A stretch of DNA of 64,000 nucleotides from Malachius bipustulatus. Taxonomy: Eukaryota; Arthropoda; Insecta; Coleoptera; Melyridae. The stretch is taken from positions 3,100,001-3,164,000 of the forward strand of contig OU342638.1 in NCBI GenBank assembly GCA_910589415.1, read 5' to 3'. This document shows, one piece after another, positions 42,182 through 52,449 of the stretch. The position numbers were made by a program, and so were the translations under genes. Below the pieces are notes generated by a model that worked only from the letters and a program-made list of their open reading frames with translations, did not search any database and was not told the origin of the DNA. Within the stretch, counting starts at the first letter, position 1, and every line of letters starts with the position of its first letter.

Positions 42182-44445
42182 TTATCTTACATTCAAGCTG
42201 GAGAAATCAACATTAAATTTGTAAACCCTTGATGTTCTTGAGGTTCCTTGGCAGATTGAAAACGGCAAAATAGCGGCAATATCTTGTTTTTCTATTGTTG
42301 CGATATCATCGACATCAGGAAACAAAAAGCAATTCGAATTTCCCTTCCTTCTCAAGAATTGTACTTCATATTCCTCATTTTGAAAAGAGATAACTTTTCC
42401 TACGTAACAAATTTCTGACTTGGCAACCGGAAATTTCACGAGAATAAAGTTGTCCACATCAATAGTATCTTCATTGGTGATGAGTTTCATCTCTTCCCAG
42501 TAATTTTCTTCATCAGACGAATCATCCAATTGAATTTCTATGCTTGACTCACTTGATGTGGAAACTTTTCTTTTTTTGTCATCTTTTATAATATTTCTTT
42601 TGACAGATTTATTTTCTTTCACGGATTTTTTTTCTTTCTTTCTTCTTCTATGCGCTGTCTATTTTCGTATTCCGGCGTATTAGTGTAAATGGTCGACTGA
42701 GCTTTTCTAGAAGTCCTTTTCTTTTTCTGTGCAAAAGTCGCCTTTGGATAGGGTCTGATGTCAGTCAAACGAACAGAAGCTGATGATGTAGATGGTAATG
42801 AAGAAGATTTCCGGTCCACATCAACCGCTTGTACTTTTGAGGTGGAAGAAATGGGTGGCGTTATTTCTCCTCGCTGTGATGCTACTGATGTAGACGGCAA
42901 TTGACACGTTTCTTGGTTCTTATGAACCGATTGTTTTTGTGAGGTGGAAAGAACGGGTGACATTGTTTCTCCTTGCTGTGACTGATGAACACTCAGGTTT
43001 GGTTCGTCATCGTCAGCTTCTGGTTCAGTTTCAATTAGTGGCCTGTCTGTTACCTCACTTGCGATAAAATCTTCATCACTGAATATGAGGCGATTCAATG
43101 GCCAAAGCCCCGTACTTTTGAAGGAGCTTGTGATATTTTTTATAGTGAAAGCACTTTCATACGCATGTTTCGCCAAATGAGCCAAATGACGAATTGTTAT
43201 CACTTTCCCTGGATTTGTGAGCAGCCAGTCGTGTTGCGCAGTAGCGAAATATGATTTGAAAGGGCCGTACACCCCAACATCGAGAGGTTGCATCCCGTGC
43301 GTGGTGTGTGGGGGAAATGACAGCAAGGTAATTCCTTTCTCTCGACACAACTTAATGACATTCACTGATATATGAGATTCGTGATTATCTAGTATAAGAA
43401 GCACTCTGTTTTCAACCGAGCATTTGACAGTGTTCGCGAAGTGTTCAATAACTTTAGGAAAAAGTTCTGAAGTCATCCATCCTTTTTTATTTCCAAAGGC
43501 AATGGCTGAAGTTGGGTACTCGTCACCCAAGTACTCTTCAGGGTTTCTTACCCTAGGATACACAAAAACTGGTGGAACTGTGGATCCTGCTGCACTTATC
43601 ATCCCGACGAACGTCACAAGTTCTCCCCTTTCTTGAGAAGATATGTGAGCAACCTGTTTTTTGCCCTTCGTGGCAACGACCCTTACGGGTCGCATCACCG
43701 TCGTCAACCCAGTTTCATCCAAGTTCCATATCTGTTCGGCCTTGAATTTATGCTTTTCAAGTACCTCAACCAATTTAGAAAAAAAATCATCCACCACTGG
43801 TTTGTTGAAAGCCATAGATCGACTTATACTCGTATTTTCCGGCTTACGCAGGGATATTTCTTGCCCATGTCTTCTCATGAACCCACGTAACCAATCTAGA
43901 CCTAAAAATGAAAAGATTTCTCACAAAAACCAATCCCATAGAAAATAACTAAGTACCTAACTAATTAAATATCTTATGACTTGCAAATTTTAGATGATAT
44001 CAACACAACACAAACCTGCCATTTTATTTAGCTCCCAGTTTCTTGGTATTTTGCAGTTGATTAAAGCCTTGCTGTAGTCGAAAGCCAAAATTCGTATTTG
44101 TTTATAGTTCAAACCATAATTCAAGTCAGAACACCTTTTAATATAGGCTACAAGCTCTGCCTCTTGAATTGTCGTGAAGATTTGTCGTGATGTATATTTG
44201 CTTGAAACCGCAAATTCATCTTCACTCTCGTGACCTGAGTCATCCAGCTCGCGCAACAGTTCTTCTTTGGTTTTATTTTTCAACAGTTTTTTGATTCGGG
44301 ATTGAATGGTTTGCCGTTTTACTTGATATTCCTGAGCAGCTTTGTATTGACTCAAACGTTTTGATAAAACACCTTTGATGGCCATTTTCACACGATTTTC
44401 ACTGATGTTGCAGCGATTTGTCTTTTTAATATACTTCTTAGGCAT
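42182..44445 (-). CDS. Tigger/pogo-like transposase, two exons, one A-run frameshift
   Basis: Exon 1 (44445-44016) starts MPKKYIKKTNRCNIS and has a Psq-type helix-turn-helix (YKAAQEYQVKRQTIQSRIKK). A 114-bp intron (44015-43902, donor GCAG|GTTTGT, acceptor TTTTTAG) joins in frame to give NKMAGLDWLRGF. Exon 2 has the triad in WNLDETGLTTV, LLILDNHESH and MQPLDVGVYGP, then a long S/T/Q-rich linker. The C-terminal ~147 residues (42622-42182; YVGKVISFQNEEYEVQFLRR) are in another frame after a run of eight A at about 42623-42630. Otherwise it is open, about 716 residues. The shift may be real or an assembly error. Confidence 0.85.
43902..44015 (-). other. Intron of Tigger 2 transposase
   Basis: A 114-bp A+T-rich intron with GT...AG ends, phase 1. 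Splicing restores the conserved MAGLDWLRGF block. Confidence 0.75.
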
Positions 44446-45502
44446 CTACAATAAATTATTTTTCAATTATTATTGCTAAAATTAGTTTCTAATTCACTTG
44501 TATCATGGTTTAAATTAAAATGGGGAACATTCGGCTGCAAGTGGGGAACATTCGGCTATAGCCGAATCTTCACCACCCATCGCTAGCTGAATGTTCACCA
44601 TGTGCTTTTGTAATAGGTTTAGGTGTAAAATATGAAAAGCTCAACTTTTAAGGTTATATTGCGATTGGGTATGCGAAGCATAATTAATTCATCAAAGGTT
44701 GTGATTAAAATTAAATCTCCAGCACGTACAGTTCGTCATTTACAAACTACAATATGGGTCTTCAAAAACTTACCTCGAACACATGAAAACACTTCACCAA
44801 AAAAAAGTACTTGTTCTTCCACGGAGCGACCACAGCTATTCACAACCGTTAAATCACCATGTTTCTGACAGCCCTTGCTGAAACTGGCGCCAGATTCAAA
44901 TGAATTTAGGATATAATGATGGTAGCCGAATGTTCCCTATGGCCGAATGATCCCCATCTTCCCCTAAAGACTTTTTCCTTTAAAAAAAATTTGCAACCGA
45001 TCCATCCAAAAATACATAGGGTGTTCCATTAAAAAAATTACATTTTTTTGAATATCTCGAAAACGCGATGTTCAATTGTTTTTCTGTTTTCGCCATTTTA
45101 TTCAGGAGAAAAAATACTACTAGTTTGCTAATTTAACCGACTTTCTAGGTCAAATAATAACGAAGTTAGCAATAGTGCCGACTTAATATAAAACACGGTG
45201 TATACCTACCTAAAAAGGAAAAAAAGTCACTATAATAAATACGACTTCAAAAGCCAATCAACCACCGAATGGTTATGTAATAGTAATACCCACTTAGGTA
45301 TACATAATACGTATTTAGATATTGGAGATAAAAAAAAAGAAGTTAGGGCAGAACTATTTACCTATTTCGGCTTAACAAAAATCAAGTTAGAAAATGAGGA
45401 AAAAGAGAAAAAAAATTGCCGGGTCAAAGGATGAATACACAAATACAAATCAGTACACATAAAAAAAATCTTAAACGGTTCAAAGGATAGTTGGGCGCCA
45501 AA

Positions 45503-47172
45503 TGTAACGTTTTGGGTTTCGCCTACGTCACTTAAAACAACACAAGAACAAAACAAAAACAACGAAACAACAAGGAAGAGAAAACAAGAGCTTTTATTAT
45601 CTTAGGTTATAGAATATAAAATGTCTCCCCTATTTATTTATCACTGGTTTCTAATTTATTTTCTATGAACGTTATGATAATATACAAAACAATTCGGTTG
45701 TTTATTGATACCTCCGGAGCAGTTCTACCTCGATGGTTTACAACAATAATCAGGTATACCTATACCTAGGTATATCGGTCTAATTGAAAGGGTAGAATGA
45801 CCGGTAAGTACTTATAAATAAATAATATTGTTACGGATTTCCTAACCGTAGGCTCGACGGATAATTGGGAAACACAAATTTTCTGTTTAATTTATTTATT
45901 TAATGTCCACAAGAATTTCAGATTACAATGTTACAAATATCACTACTACTTATACACAACAACTTAACTTGGTCTATACACTTTACTACTTGTCACTAGT
46001 CACTTAGGAATACCGCACTGTCTATATCGCCACTAGTCGCTTAGTTCCTTCGCTTGTTCCTCGCACACTGCTAGACTAAAAACTGCCTGAGTTCGCCTGC
46101 TTGCTGGCTATTTATAGGACATCCCTACCTCTGGAAGTAGCTTCTGGAGGTTTTGCGGACGGCTCGCTTCTATTTCCCGAACAAATCCAAGAGAAAGATC
46201 TCGAGAATATTCCCTTCCTAGATCCTCGGCTCCCAGACACTCAAACATCCATTTCTGGAACTTCTCCACAGAAAATGACCAGAGTTTTCCATTCATTTCC
46301 CGTGGTTTTCAGCGAGATCCTTTCTCGGGGTATCAGGGATCCAGAAGTGTACAGGACGTCAGCTGTTGTTGGTCGCTTACTGGTGGGCTCGTCCGGCTTG
46401 ACCCCCCCCACTACGCGCCCCGGTCAACACAGAACGCTGGGGTCCGTCGCCTGTCGATAACTCATGGCTACCGTTGCTCTGTCCCGCCCACTTTCTAATA
46501 CAGAATGCACCCTTTTATTTATTCGTAACAATATCAAACATTAAGAAAAATCAAGCTCAACACTGACGTCGGAATTCTTCCCGAGGCTAGGATGGTCCCA
46601 ATGACTGGGGCCCGTGTGTGACTGGACAGTTTTTAACGTCGTACTTTTATTGGCAGAATTGACAGAGGTTAAATAATTGGAACGTTCCTACCTTGAACGA
46701 CTGGACCGCTCACGAACAAGACTCCAAGGGAAGCGGTGACCCGGGGCGTAGTTGGTGTGGCCCGGACCAGAGATCGGCCTTTAAGGAGTGGCACCCTTCT
46801 GTAAAGATGAGGTCGATACCGGGTGGTTGGACAGGTACCAGGTGTTCGGTCCCGAGTAGTATCACCGAAGCTCGAGACGAGGTAAGACAGCTCCCTAAAA
46901 TTCAACGGAAAAGAAAAACTCTACAAGAACAATTTGAATATTAGAAGGTGGTCCGTAATGGAGATTTTGCTCGATCAGACTTACCCCTAGTCCCTAGGGA
47001 GTTTTATTTAGGCACTTTAGGTCGTTTAAGAAGACACCAACAACAGCTTTTCTATCCCTTATACAGGAATGGTTCCCTTAACTATCCTTAAAACAACCAA
47101 GGATAACCGATGAACCAATTCTCGTGTGGGCCTACTAAATCCCCGAAGGTACAATTGAAACCAATTGTTACA
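45503..47172 (-). mobile_element. LTR of a Ty3-like element, interrupted by a solo LTR
   Basis: Minus strand CGTTACA is followed by TTTGGCGCCCAAC, a tRNA primer site, at 45489-45502. The plus-strand start TGTAACG can pair with an end TTGTTACA at 47172, giving an LTR of ~964 bp without the insert. Only a short piece of internal sequence (45203-45502) remains before the foldback boundary. The outer end is the weaker call. Confidence 0.5.
45829..46530 (-). mobile_element. Solo LTR with ATAT target duplication
   Basis: 702 bp, ends TGTTACG...CGTAACA, ATAT at 45825-45828 and 46531-46534. On the minus strand it has CTATAAATAGCC (TATA box, near 46111) with an initiator-like start downstream, and AATAAATAAATT for poly(A). 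A full element was lost by LTR-LTR recombination. Frames inside are not genes. Confidence 0.85.
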
Positions 47173-47332
47173 CAAGGCCAACACTCGCTGCTATGGTTTC
47201 TTATGTCCGCAGTAAATAGTTAATAATAATTATTGAGGATTGAAAAATCTCCGAAAATGAATATATCCAATTATAATAATAATTATTAATTCAAATTATT
47301 TCTTGCAGATAACACTAATCAAAAGAAATCTG

Positions 47333-47600
47333 GAGACTCGCGTAGCCTAGTGGTTCAGTCCGCTGCCTACCGAGCCTAAGGTCGCGAGTTCGGGACTCAC
47401 CGGCTCGTGTTATTTTTCGAATGCATTTTCGAATGTATGTGAAAAATACAACAAGCGACCGAACGTTTAAATTTATAAAAGGCATACTTGAGGCTGGGTG
47501 AATGAGTAAGATACTCGAAATCCCGTGTTACGGGAGTGGAGCGACTTTGTCTTACCTACATAGTTAAGACCGATGCTCCCTCCTTTTTTTTAAAAAAAAA
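47333..47600 (+). mobile_element. tRNA-derived SINE
   Basis: RNA polymerase III promoter boxes are present: A box TAGCCTAGTGG at about 47343-47353 and B box GGTCGCGAGTTCGGGACTC at about 47380-47398. A tRNA-unrelated body follows and an A-rich tail ends at about 47600. The target duplication AAAAGAAATCTG (12 bp) flanks it at 47321-47332 and 47601-47612. The head does not fold as a complete tRNA gene. Confidence 0.9.
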
Positions 47601-47612
47601 AAAAGAAATCTG

Positions 47613-48261
47613 AATACCGAGGTCAGCATGGACTGTCCAGCAAGAGAGAAATGAATGAAACGCAAAAAAGAGAAAGAAAATACAAAAATTGCCATACTAT
47701 CCAGGAGGTGGTCGTAAACCTCAAGTTTGACTCTAATATCAATTAACAAAAAAAAAATCATAGAAATAAACACATAAGTAATGCTTCCTTTTTTCCCTGT
47801 TCCTATCTTATTTTACAAGTGTTACAGACTTTTATTAAAATTTTCCCTACTTTGACTAAACATCTGCTTATATTTAATAAGTCTCTCTATATATTTATCT
47901 ACGACTTGCCTATTCTCTCTTCTACTTTGATTATCTTTAATAATATTTTTTGAAAAATTTGCTAAGTCTGCATAAATTTTTCTTAAAGTTTCAGCTAAGT
48001 CCTCTGGATTATTCATTTATTATACTAATAAAATTTTTCAGTATAGGTAAAACTATTGAAATTACAGACACATCCTAATCCTATCAATGATTATAGAAAA
48101 TACCATAGCAAAAAAATTATATACGAAAACGATAGATTTTTACATAATAAAATGAAATAATAAAAAAAAATATTCTGAAAAATATTAAATAAAATAGATG
48201 GTGCTTCTTGTAAATGTTCGTTCATAATAAAGTTTATGGTTAAAAGTACTCACTCAGTAAT
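47613..48261. other. Spacer with one unassigned small frame
   Basis: A 64-codon minus frame (48016-47822; MNNPEDLAETLRKIYADLAN...) is charged and helical, and could be a gag-like or coiled-coil fragment. No motif confirms it. The rest is A+T-rich. Confidence 0.3.
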
Positions 48262-48486
48262 TTACACTGTCTCCTGAGATAATTCAACTTCTTCTGGGGT
48301 CTTCCCAGAGTGACACTTCCGGGTGATGCAGCGCTCCTCTATCTTCTCGCATCCCCATACCATTATGATTAGAAGTCCCCCGATGAGGAACATGGCAGCT
48401 CCCACAATACAGCTGAGCCAAACAAAGTCGGCCAGGAACTTTGCTTCTAAAGCTTCCGCTTCTTCCTTGGATAGTGGCAATTCCAT
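48262..48486 (-). CDS. Small predicted single-pass membrane protein, unknown
   Basis: A 74-codon frame has a charged N-terminus (KEEAEALEAKFLADFVW), one strong hydrophobic span (CIVGAAMFLIGGLLIIMVWG, residues ~30-50) and a basic, cysteine-containing tail. Clean TM topology and an intact frame are unusual here. It may be a small host gene exon or an envelope tail. I do not recognise it. The 31-bp tandem repeat lies just upstream. Confidence 0.35.
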   Translation of the reverse strand: MELPLSKEEAEALEAKFLADFVWLSCIVGAAMFLIGGLLIIMVWGCEKIEERCITRKCHSGKTPEEVELSQETV

Positions 48487-48519
48487 TACTACAGGTGGTG
48501 CCAGTAGTACAATTTCAGT

Positions 48520-48621
48520 GGCAGGATCAGAAGCTTGGGTCCGTTTCGATGGCAGGATCAGAAGCCAGGGTCCGTTTCGAAGGCAGGATCAGAAGCCAGG
48601 GTCCGTTTCGAAGGCAGGATC
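48520..48621 (+). repeat. 31-bp tandem repeat, 3.3 units
   Basis: Units at 48520-48550, 48551-48581 and 48582-48612 plus 9 bases, of the form GGCAGGATCAGAAGCCAGGG + TCCGTTTCGAA. Units 2 and 3 are identical. Confidence 0.9.
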
Positions 48622-48722
48622 GCCATGTGATAAACTCGCAATCTCGGTATGTGATAGATTGGGATTATTGGTCCATTAAGGTCAGGATCGCCATTCGGTA
48701 GAAGGTGGTGTGAGGTTAGAGA
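48622..48722 (+). repeat. Dispersed repeat, copy 1
   Basis: About 100 bp, including TTATTGGTCCATTAAG and ATTCGGTAGAAGGTGGT, recurs at 63765-63872 in the same orientation with scattered differences. Nature unknown. Confidence 0.7.
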
Positions 48723-48794
48723 CACTTACTTGGTTTTAATTGGTTTTATTAACAAATAACAAACACATGGTTAAACTTAACTATCAATTGGTTC

Positions 48795-49147
48795 TGTTGC
48801 GAATACCTACGCAAGAGCAGTCTGACAACCATGGCAATGTCGCAATCACCGCGTGAAGACCCATGATGTCACTGACCAAGGAAGGGCGGTCGGCGTGTCC
48901 CTTCTACAAAAAGAAGTACAACATTCCAAGATTCGACATTCATCATTCGTTATTACATTACTATACGATGCGATATTCTGCGAGCTACGAATATTATACG
49001 ATCTACGATTTTTAACATTATACGTTTCTATTACTTTTATACGTTCAAATTTTCGATTATTTCATTCGTTTTTAAATACTGTTGTGTTAATTTTTCAATA
49101 AAGTAAACAGTTTGTTATTTGTTTAAAACTTCGTTAAATAATTAATA
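48795..49147 (+). mobile_element. BEL/Pao-like LTR
   Basis: Starts TGTTGCGAATACC, contains an AATAAAG poly(A) signal at about 49098, and is followed by ATTGGTCCTTCGAGC, the BEL/Pao leader also seen in the remnant at 27172-27431. About 60 bp of leader remain. The exact 3' edge is uncertain. Confidence 0.55.
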
Positions 49148-50884
49148 ATTGGTCCTTCGAGCTTCGAGTTTACGATTTACGAAAGCGGAACATACGAGTT
49201 TCCGCCACAGGTTCTTCAAGAATCAGCATGACTGGATTATCATACTGATTATATTAGTTACACTAATAAATATGTGGTTCGAGGTCAGGTGCTTACATAT
49301 CTAGAACTCAAAGATGCTTACTCGGCAGGGCCGCGTTCATTCATGTTTATAAACAAGCTTGTTTTATTAGTTCAATGCCAGGCTACGCAAGACATATGTT
49401 TGTATAAGTACTTTAATTGCCTTATTGATAATATTTAGTTGTTACCAATTCAGGTAATAATCTTTGATTTCCCTTACACACTACAAGACTCAATACTCAA
49501 CTGCTAATGTGTCACTCTCGACGAGTCTGTGGTAGGAGCTTCGAAACATGAAGAGTGACATAAGTGCGCTCTGGCGGGCAGGATTCAAAGCTAAGTTGGT
49601 ACACTTTTGATGTTTGATAGAGGACTGTTTACTAATTCTTACCATGGTGATAACTCAAAAATGTAGATTTTTGAGTTGTGTCACTTTAGAAATACGTGTG
49701 CGATGTTATAAATAGCATAATTCCTCATATCATCTTGGGATTCATAATAATACTGTGACGTTCTCGGGCTCGCTGGGAAATTCACGGATCGTATGCAGAT
49801 GGAGTTCGGCGGATTGCTCGGGCGCCAGATTTTTATTAAGGGTTTACTCCCTGGGGAAAATGTTTTCGCTAAATATTTCCCAATTGCCTGAGTCGCACAG
49901 ATGATACGTTTATCGTATCCTTGTCCCTAAAGGCAGCTCAATGGAGAAACGGAAACGCCAGGGGTCAGATGAAGTTATCACCGAAGACGATGTGTTCAAT
50001 AAGACGGGCTTTAATCGCTTATTGAACGTCCCTTGTGCCTTCCCGTGGAGCGGAGATGTAAGCGAAGTGAATATTGTCCGGTGGTGCCGGTGCTGGAGCT
50101 GGTCGACGTGTGAGCGGCGTTCGGCCGACAGAGTGCCTGCCTATGCGTTGACGGTAGTGCTGGTGCTGGCGGTCCGGCTGGCTATTATCATTTCTACGAG
50201 AGGCTTTCTTACCTTTTCCTTTACTCTCGGTTAACTTATGACGGGTCGTTCGGTCAATTGAGCGGAAAATTTCGGTAAAACAGAAAGGCCCAAATTTTCC
50301 TGAATTATTATTTATTGACACAAAATAAATCGTTATCGAATCCACAGAGTTTTGCCACCAAAATTAAATGTACATAAACGTCTTTACGGGGAACAAAAAT
50401 TTATTGTCACCGTTGTTACAGTTTACCGGAAATTTTTAGTACATGAAGTGCTATAAATATCCATAACGAAATTGGGATACCCACTTTTGGCCGAAAAGAG
50501 TCTGAAAATCTGAAATCTTGAGTTAGTCGAATGGTTGTGCGCCAGTAAATTTTGCCAAAGTAAATGTATCTCCGTCGCTGCAATCGTAATAATTATCATT
50601 TTTCACTAAACCGTTTGGAAAACAGTTTAATGCCTTAAGAGATTTGGATGCAATTTTATTCGGCCTTTACTTTAAGTGTTCACCGAAATAATTTTGATTG
50701 ATTTTAATTTTATTCTTCAATGTTCTTCAACATCGTCTCTATGTTTTTCGTTTCTTCCCTACCGTGCATCTACTTTTGCTAATTTCTAATTCCAAACTTT
50801 TCAAAGAAGTTTCAATAACGCCGCGCGTTTGCATAATAAACCGACCCCACCTAAGACGCATTTTGTGTAAAATAAGGTTCTTTA
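49148..50884. other. No gene recognised; one possible primer-binding site
   Basis: At about 49805-49821 the minus strand reads CTGGCGCCCGAGCAA, like a lysine-tRNA primer site, so an LTR may start near 49823 and run to higher coordinates. I could not find its other end. A G+C-rich patch at 50030-50200 has no convincing frame. Confidence 0.3.
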
Positions 50885-51755
50885 CTTAACCTTACCAAGT
50901 TTCTATGGGAGCATTGCTAAACCGTGAATTGTAATGCCTGTCACAAACTTTGGACCACATCGGTAAATAAGCTAGATATGTTTTCAAAACAATAACTGCC
51001 AAAGTTTCACTGAAATAGATATTCACTACCTCACACGATTCGTCAAACGGAAAAGTAAAAGGCTTCAAAATATTTTTGAAATTAACATAAAATAAACTTC
51101 GCTTGTATAATTCTTTTTCTTTGGTATTTATTTCTTCGCTTAAATGATCTGAAATACCAAATACGTTCTCATCACTCGAGTGAAGGTCAGTTTTAACGAA
51201 AAAAGAGCGCAGCAATGTTAAAGATTTTTCTACAGAATCGTCGTATGCTTTGGATTTGCTAACGTTAATAAAATTTGCATACCAAATCTCCACCGTTGAG
51301 ATATTGTCGTTCATCTCGAATACACTAAGTACCTATGCAGTGTGTATAAAAGGACTTCGCAGTTTTATTTGCTACGACCTCATTTACGTCGTTAACGATA
51401 ATTTTGATGAAATGACAACAACAAATTTTCAAAGTCATGATAGGTGCTGCGAGATCTTTTCTTAACACACGAGAATTGAAAATTACGTTCAAGTATTCGC
51501 TAACGTCTGGGTATTTAAGTCAATAATTAACGCATTAATTATTACAAAACTGAAATCCGTGACTACATAATCGAACACTGGCCAAGGCAGTTTATTTTTT
51601 ACACAAAAATTAGAAAAAGTATCCAACCACGAACCTATTGAATGTGAATCATGTTGACATGAAATAAATTCCAAAAATGAAATTACCGCAGATTCTTTTT
51701 CTATTCGTAAAACACCGGCATAATAAATGAACACGTCTTTTTGTCGAAGGATGTA
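50885..51755 (-). pseudogene. Unclassified transposase-like gene, C-terminal half
   Basis: Reading from the TA duplication: LRQKDVFIYYAGVLRIEKES, FISCQHDSHSIGSWL, FDYVVTDFSFVIINALI, then (shifted) KYPDVSEYLNVIFNSRVLRK and ICCCHFIKIIVNDVNEVV. From 51314 come STVEIWYANF and LPMWSKVCDRHYNSRFSNAP, ending IETW at a GTAAGG donor-like site. The D in VVTDFS and the H in CHFIK resemble conserved sites of multi-copy insect DDE-like proteins. I cannot place the family; MULE-like is only a guess. At least two shifts are present. Confidence 0.55.
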
Positions 51756-52449
51756 CACTGAAAAAACAATATAATTGACTACATTAGGTTTTCATTCACT
51801 GAATTAAATTCTTTAATTGAAATGGGCCAATTAAATGTGCAATCCACTAGAACAAATCGTTTAATTGGAAGTTTATCAAGAAAAATTACCAAATATATTT
51901 ATAAGAAATAAACTTTAGTTAACCATTCAAATAGCCTTAACAAAACTTTGTAATATTCAATTGCCGCTATCGAACATCGTTCCTTACAAATAAATATTGT
52001 TCTTGTATTTATCGCACATTGAATTGTAAGAAATATATTTGGTTGTCTCAACAAAATTATTTTGTAATTAATAAATATTGGTTGTATACCTTAATAGAAA
52101 ATATAATTATGAAAAATACATTTAGTTAGGCCAAACAAATTTTTATTTTCTTGTAAATAAATATTGCTTTTAGTTACCAAACTAGTATAATTGTGGTAAG
52201 TTAATTAATTTATTTCAATTAAATTTTCTTTATGGCAACTAAATAATTTATTATCTCAAATATATCTTGAATTGTGATGAATAATTGCAGGGCAATTTTA
52301 ATACTTACTTGTTTCCCTTGAATGGATTTTTTTTTGTAAAATAATTAGCTTTAATCCATACAAACAAACACTCCTCAATATGTCAGACTAATATTTAATT
52401 AGTGCAATTAAAGATTTTGTTCACTTAAACTTTAATCCATAACATATAA

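Larger units (their letters stand above)
41691..44964 (-). mobile_element. Tigger 2: full-length element
   Basis: Perfect 23-bp inverted ends starting GGGGAAGATGGGG, TA duplications at 41689-41690 and 44965-44966, and one transposase gene. Subterminal copies of GTGGGGAACATTCGGCT lie inside both ends (about 41896-41940 and 44520-44570), likely transposase-binding sites. Length is 3,274 bp. Confidence 0.95.
39902..45200. mobile_element. Foldback element, family E, with nested copies and Tigger 2 inside
   Basis: Outer ends are CACCGTGTTTTATATTAAGT at 39902 and its complement at 45200, with TA on both sides. The outer right arm is split by Tigger 2 (41691-44964). A further right-arm-like copy lies at about 41210-41466, flanked by inverted copies of an ATGTCGTCCTCAAT block (near 41090 and 41570). 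Arms contain internal ACACCCTATATATTTTTAGA / TACAGGGGTGTTCC motifs, linking it to the CAGGGTG class. Confidence 0.75.

Noticed and set aside
47343..47415. Functional tRNA gene
   Set aside because: A and B boxes are present, but no complete cloverleaf follows; the long body, A-rich tail and target duplication identify a SINE.
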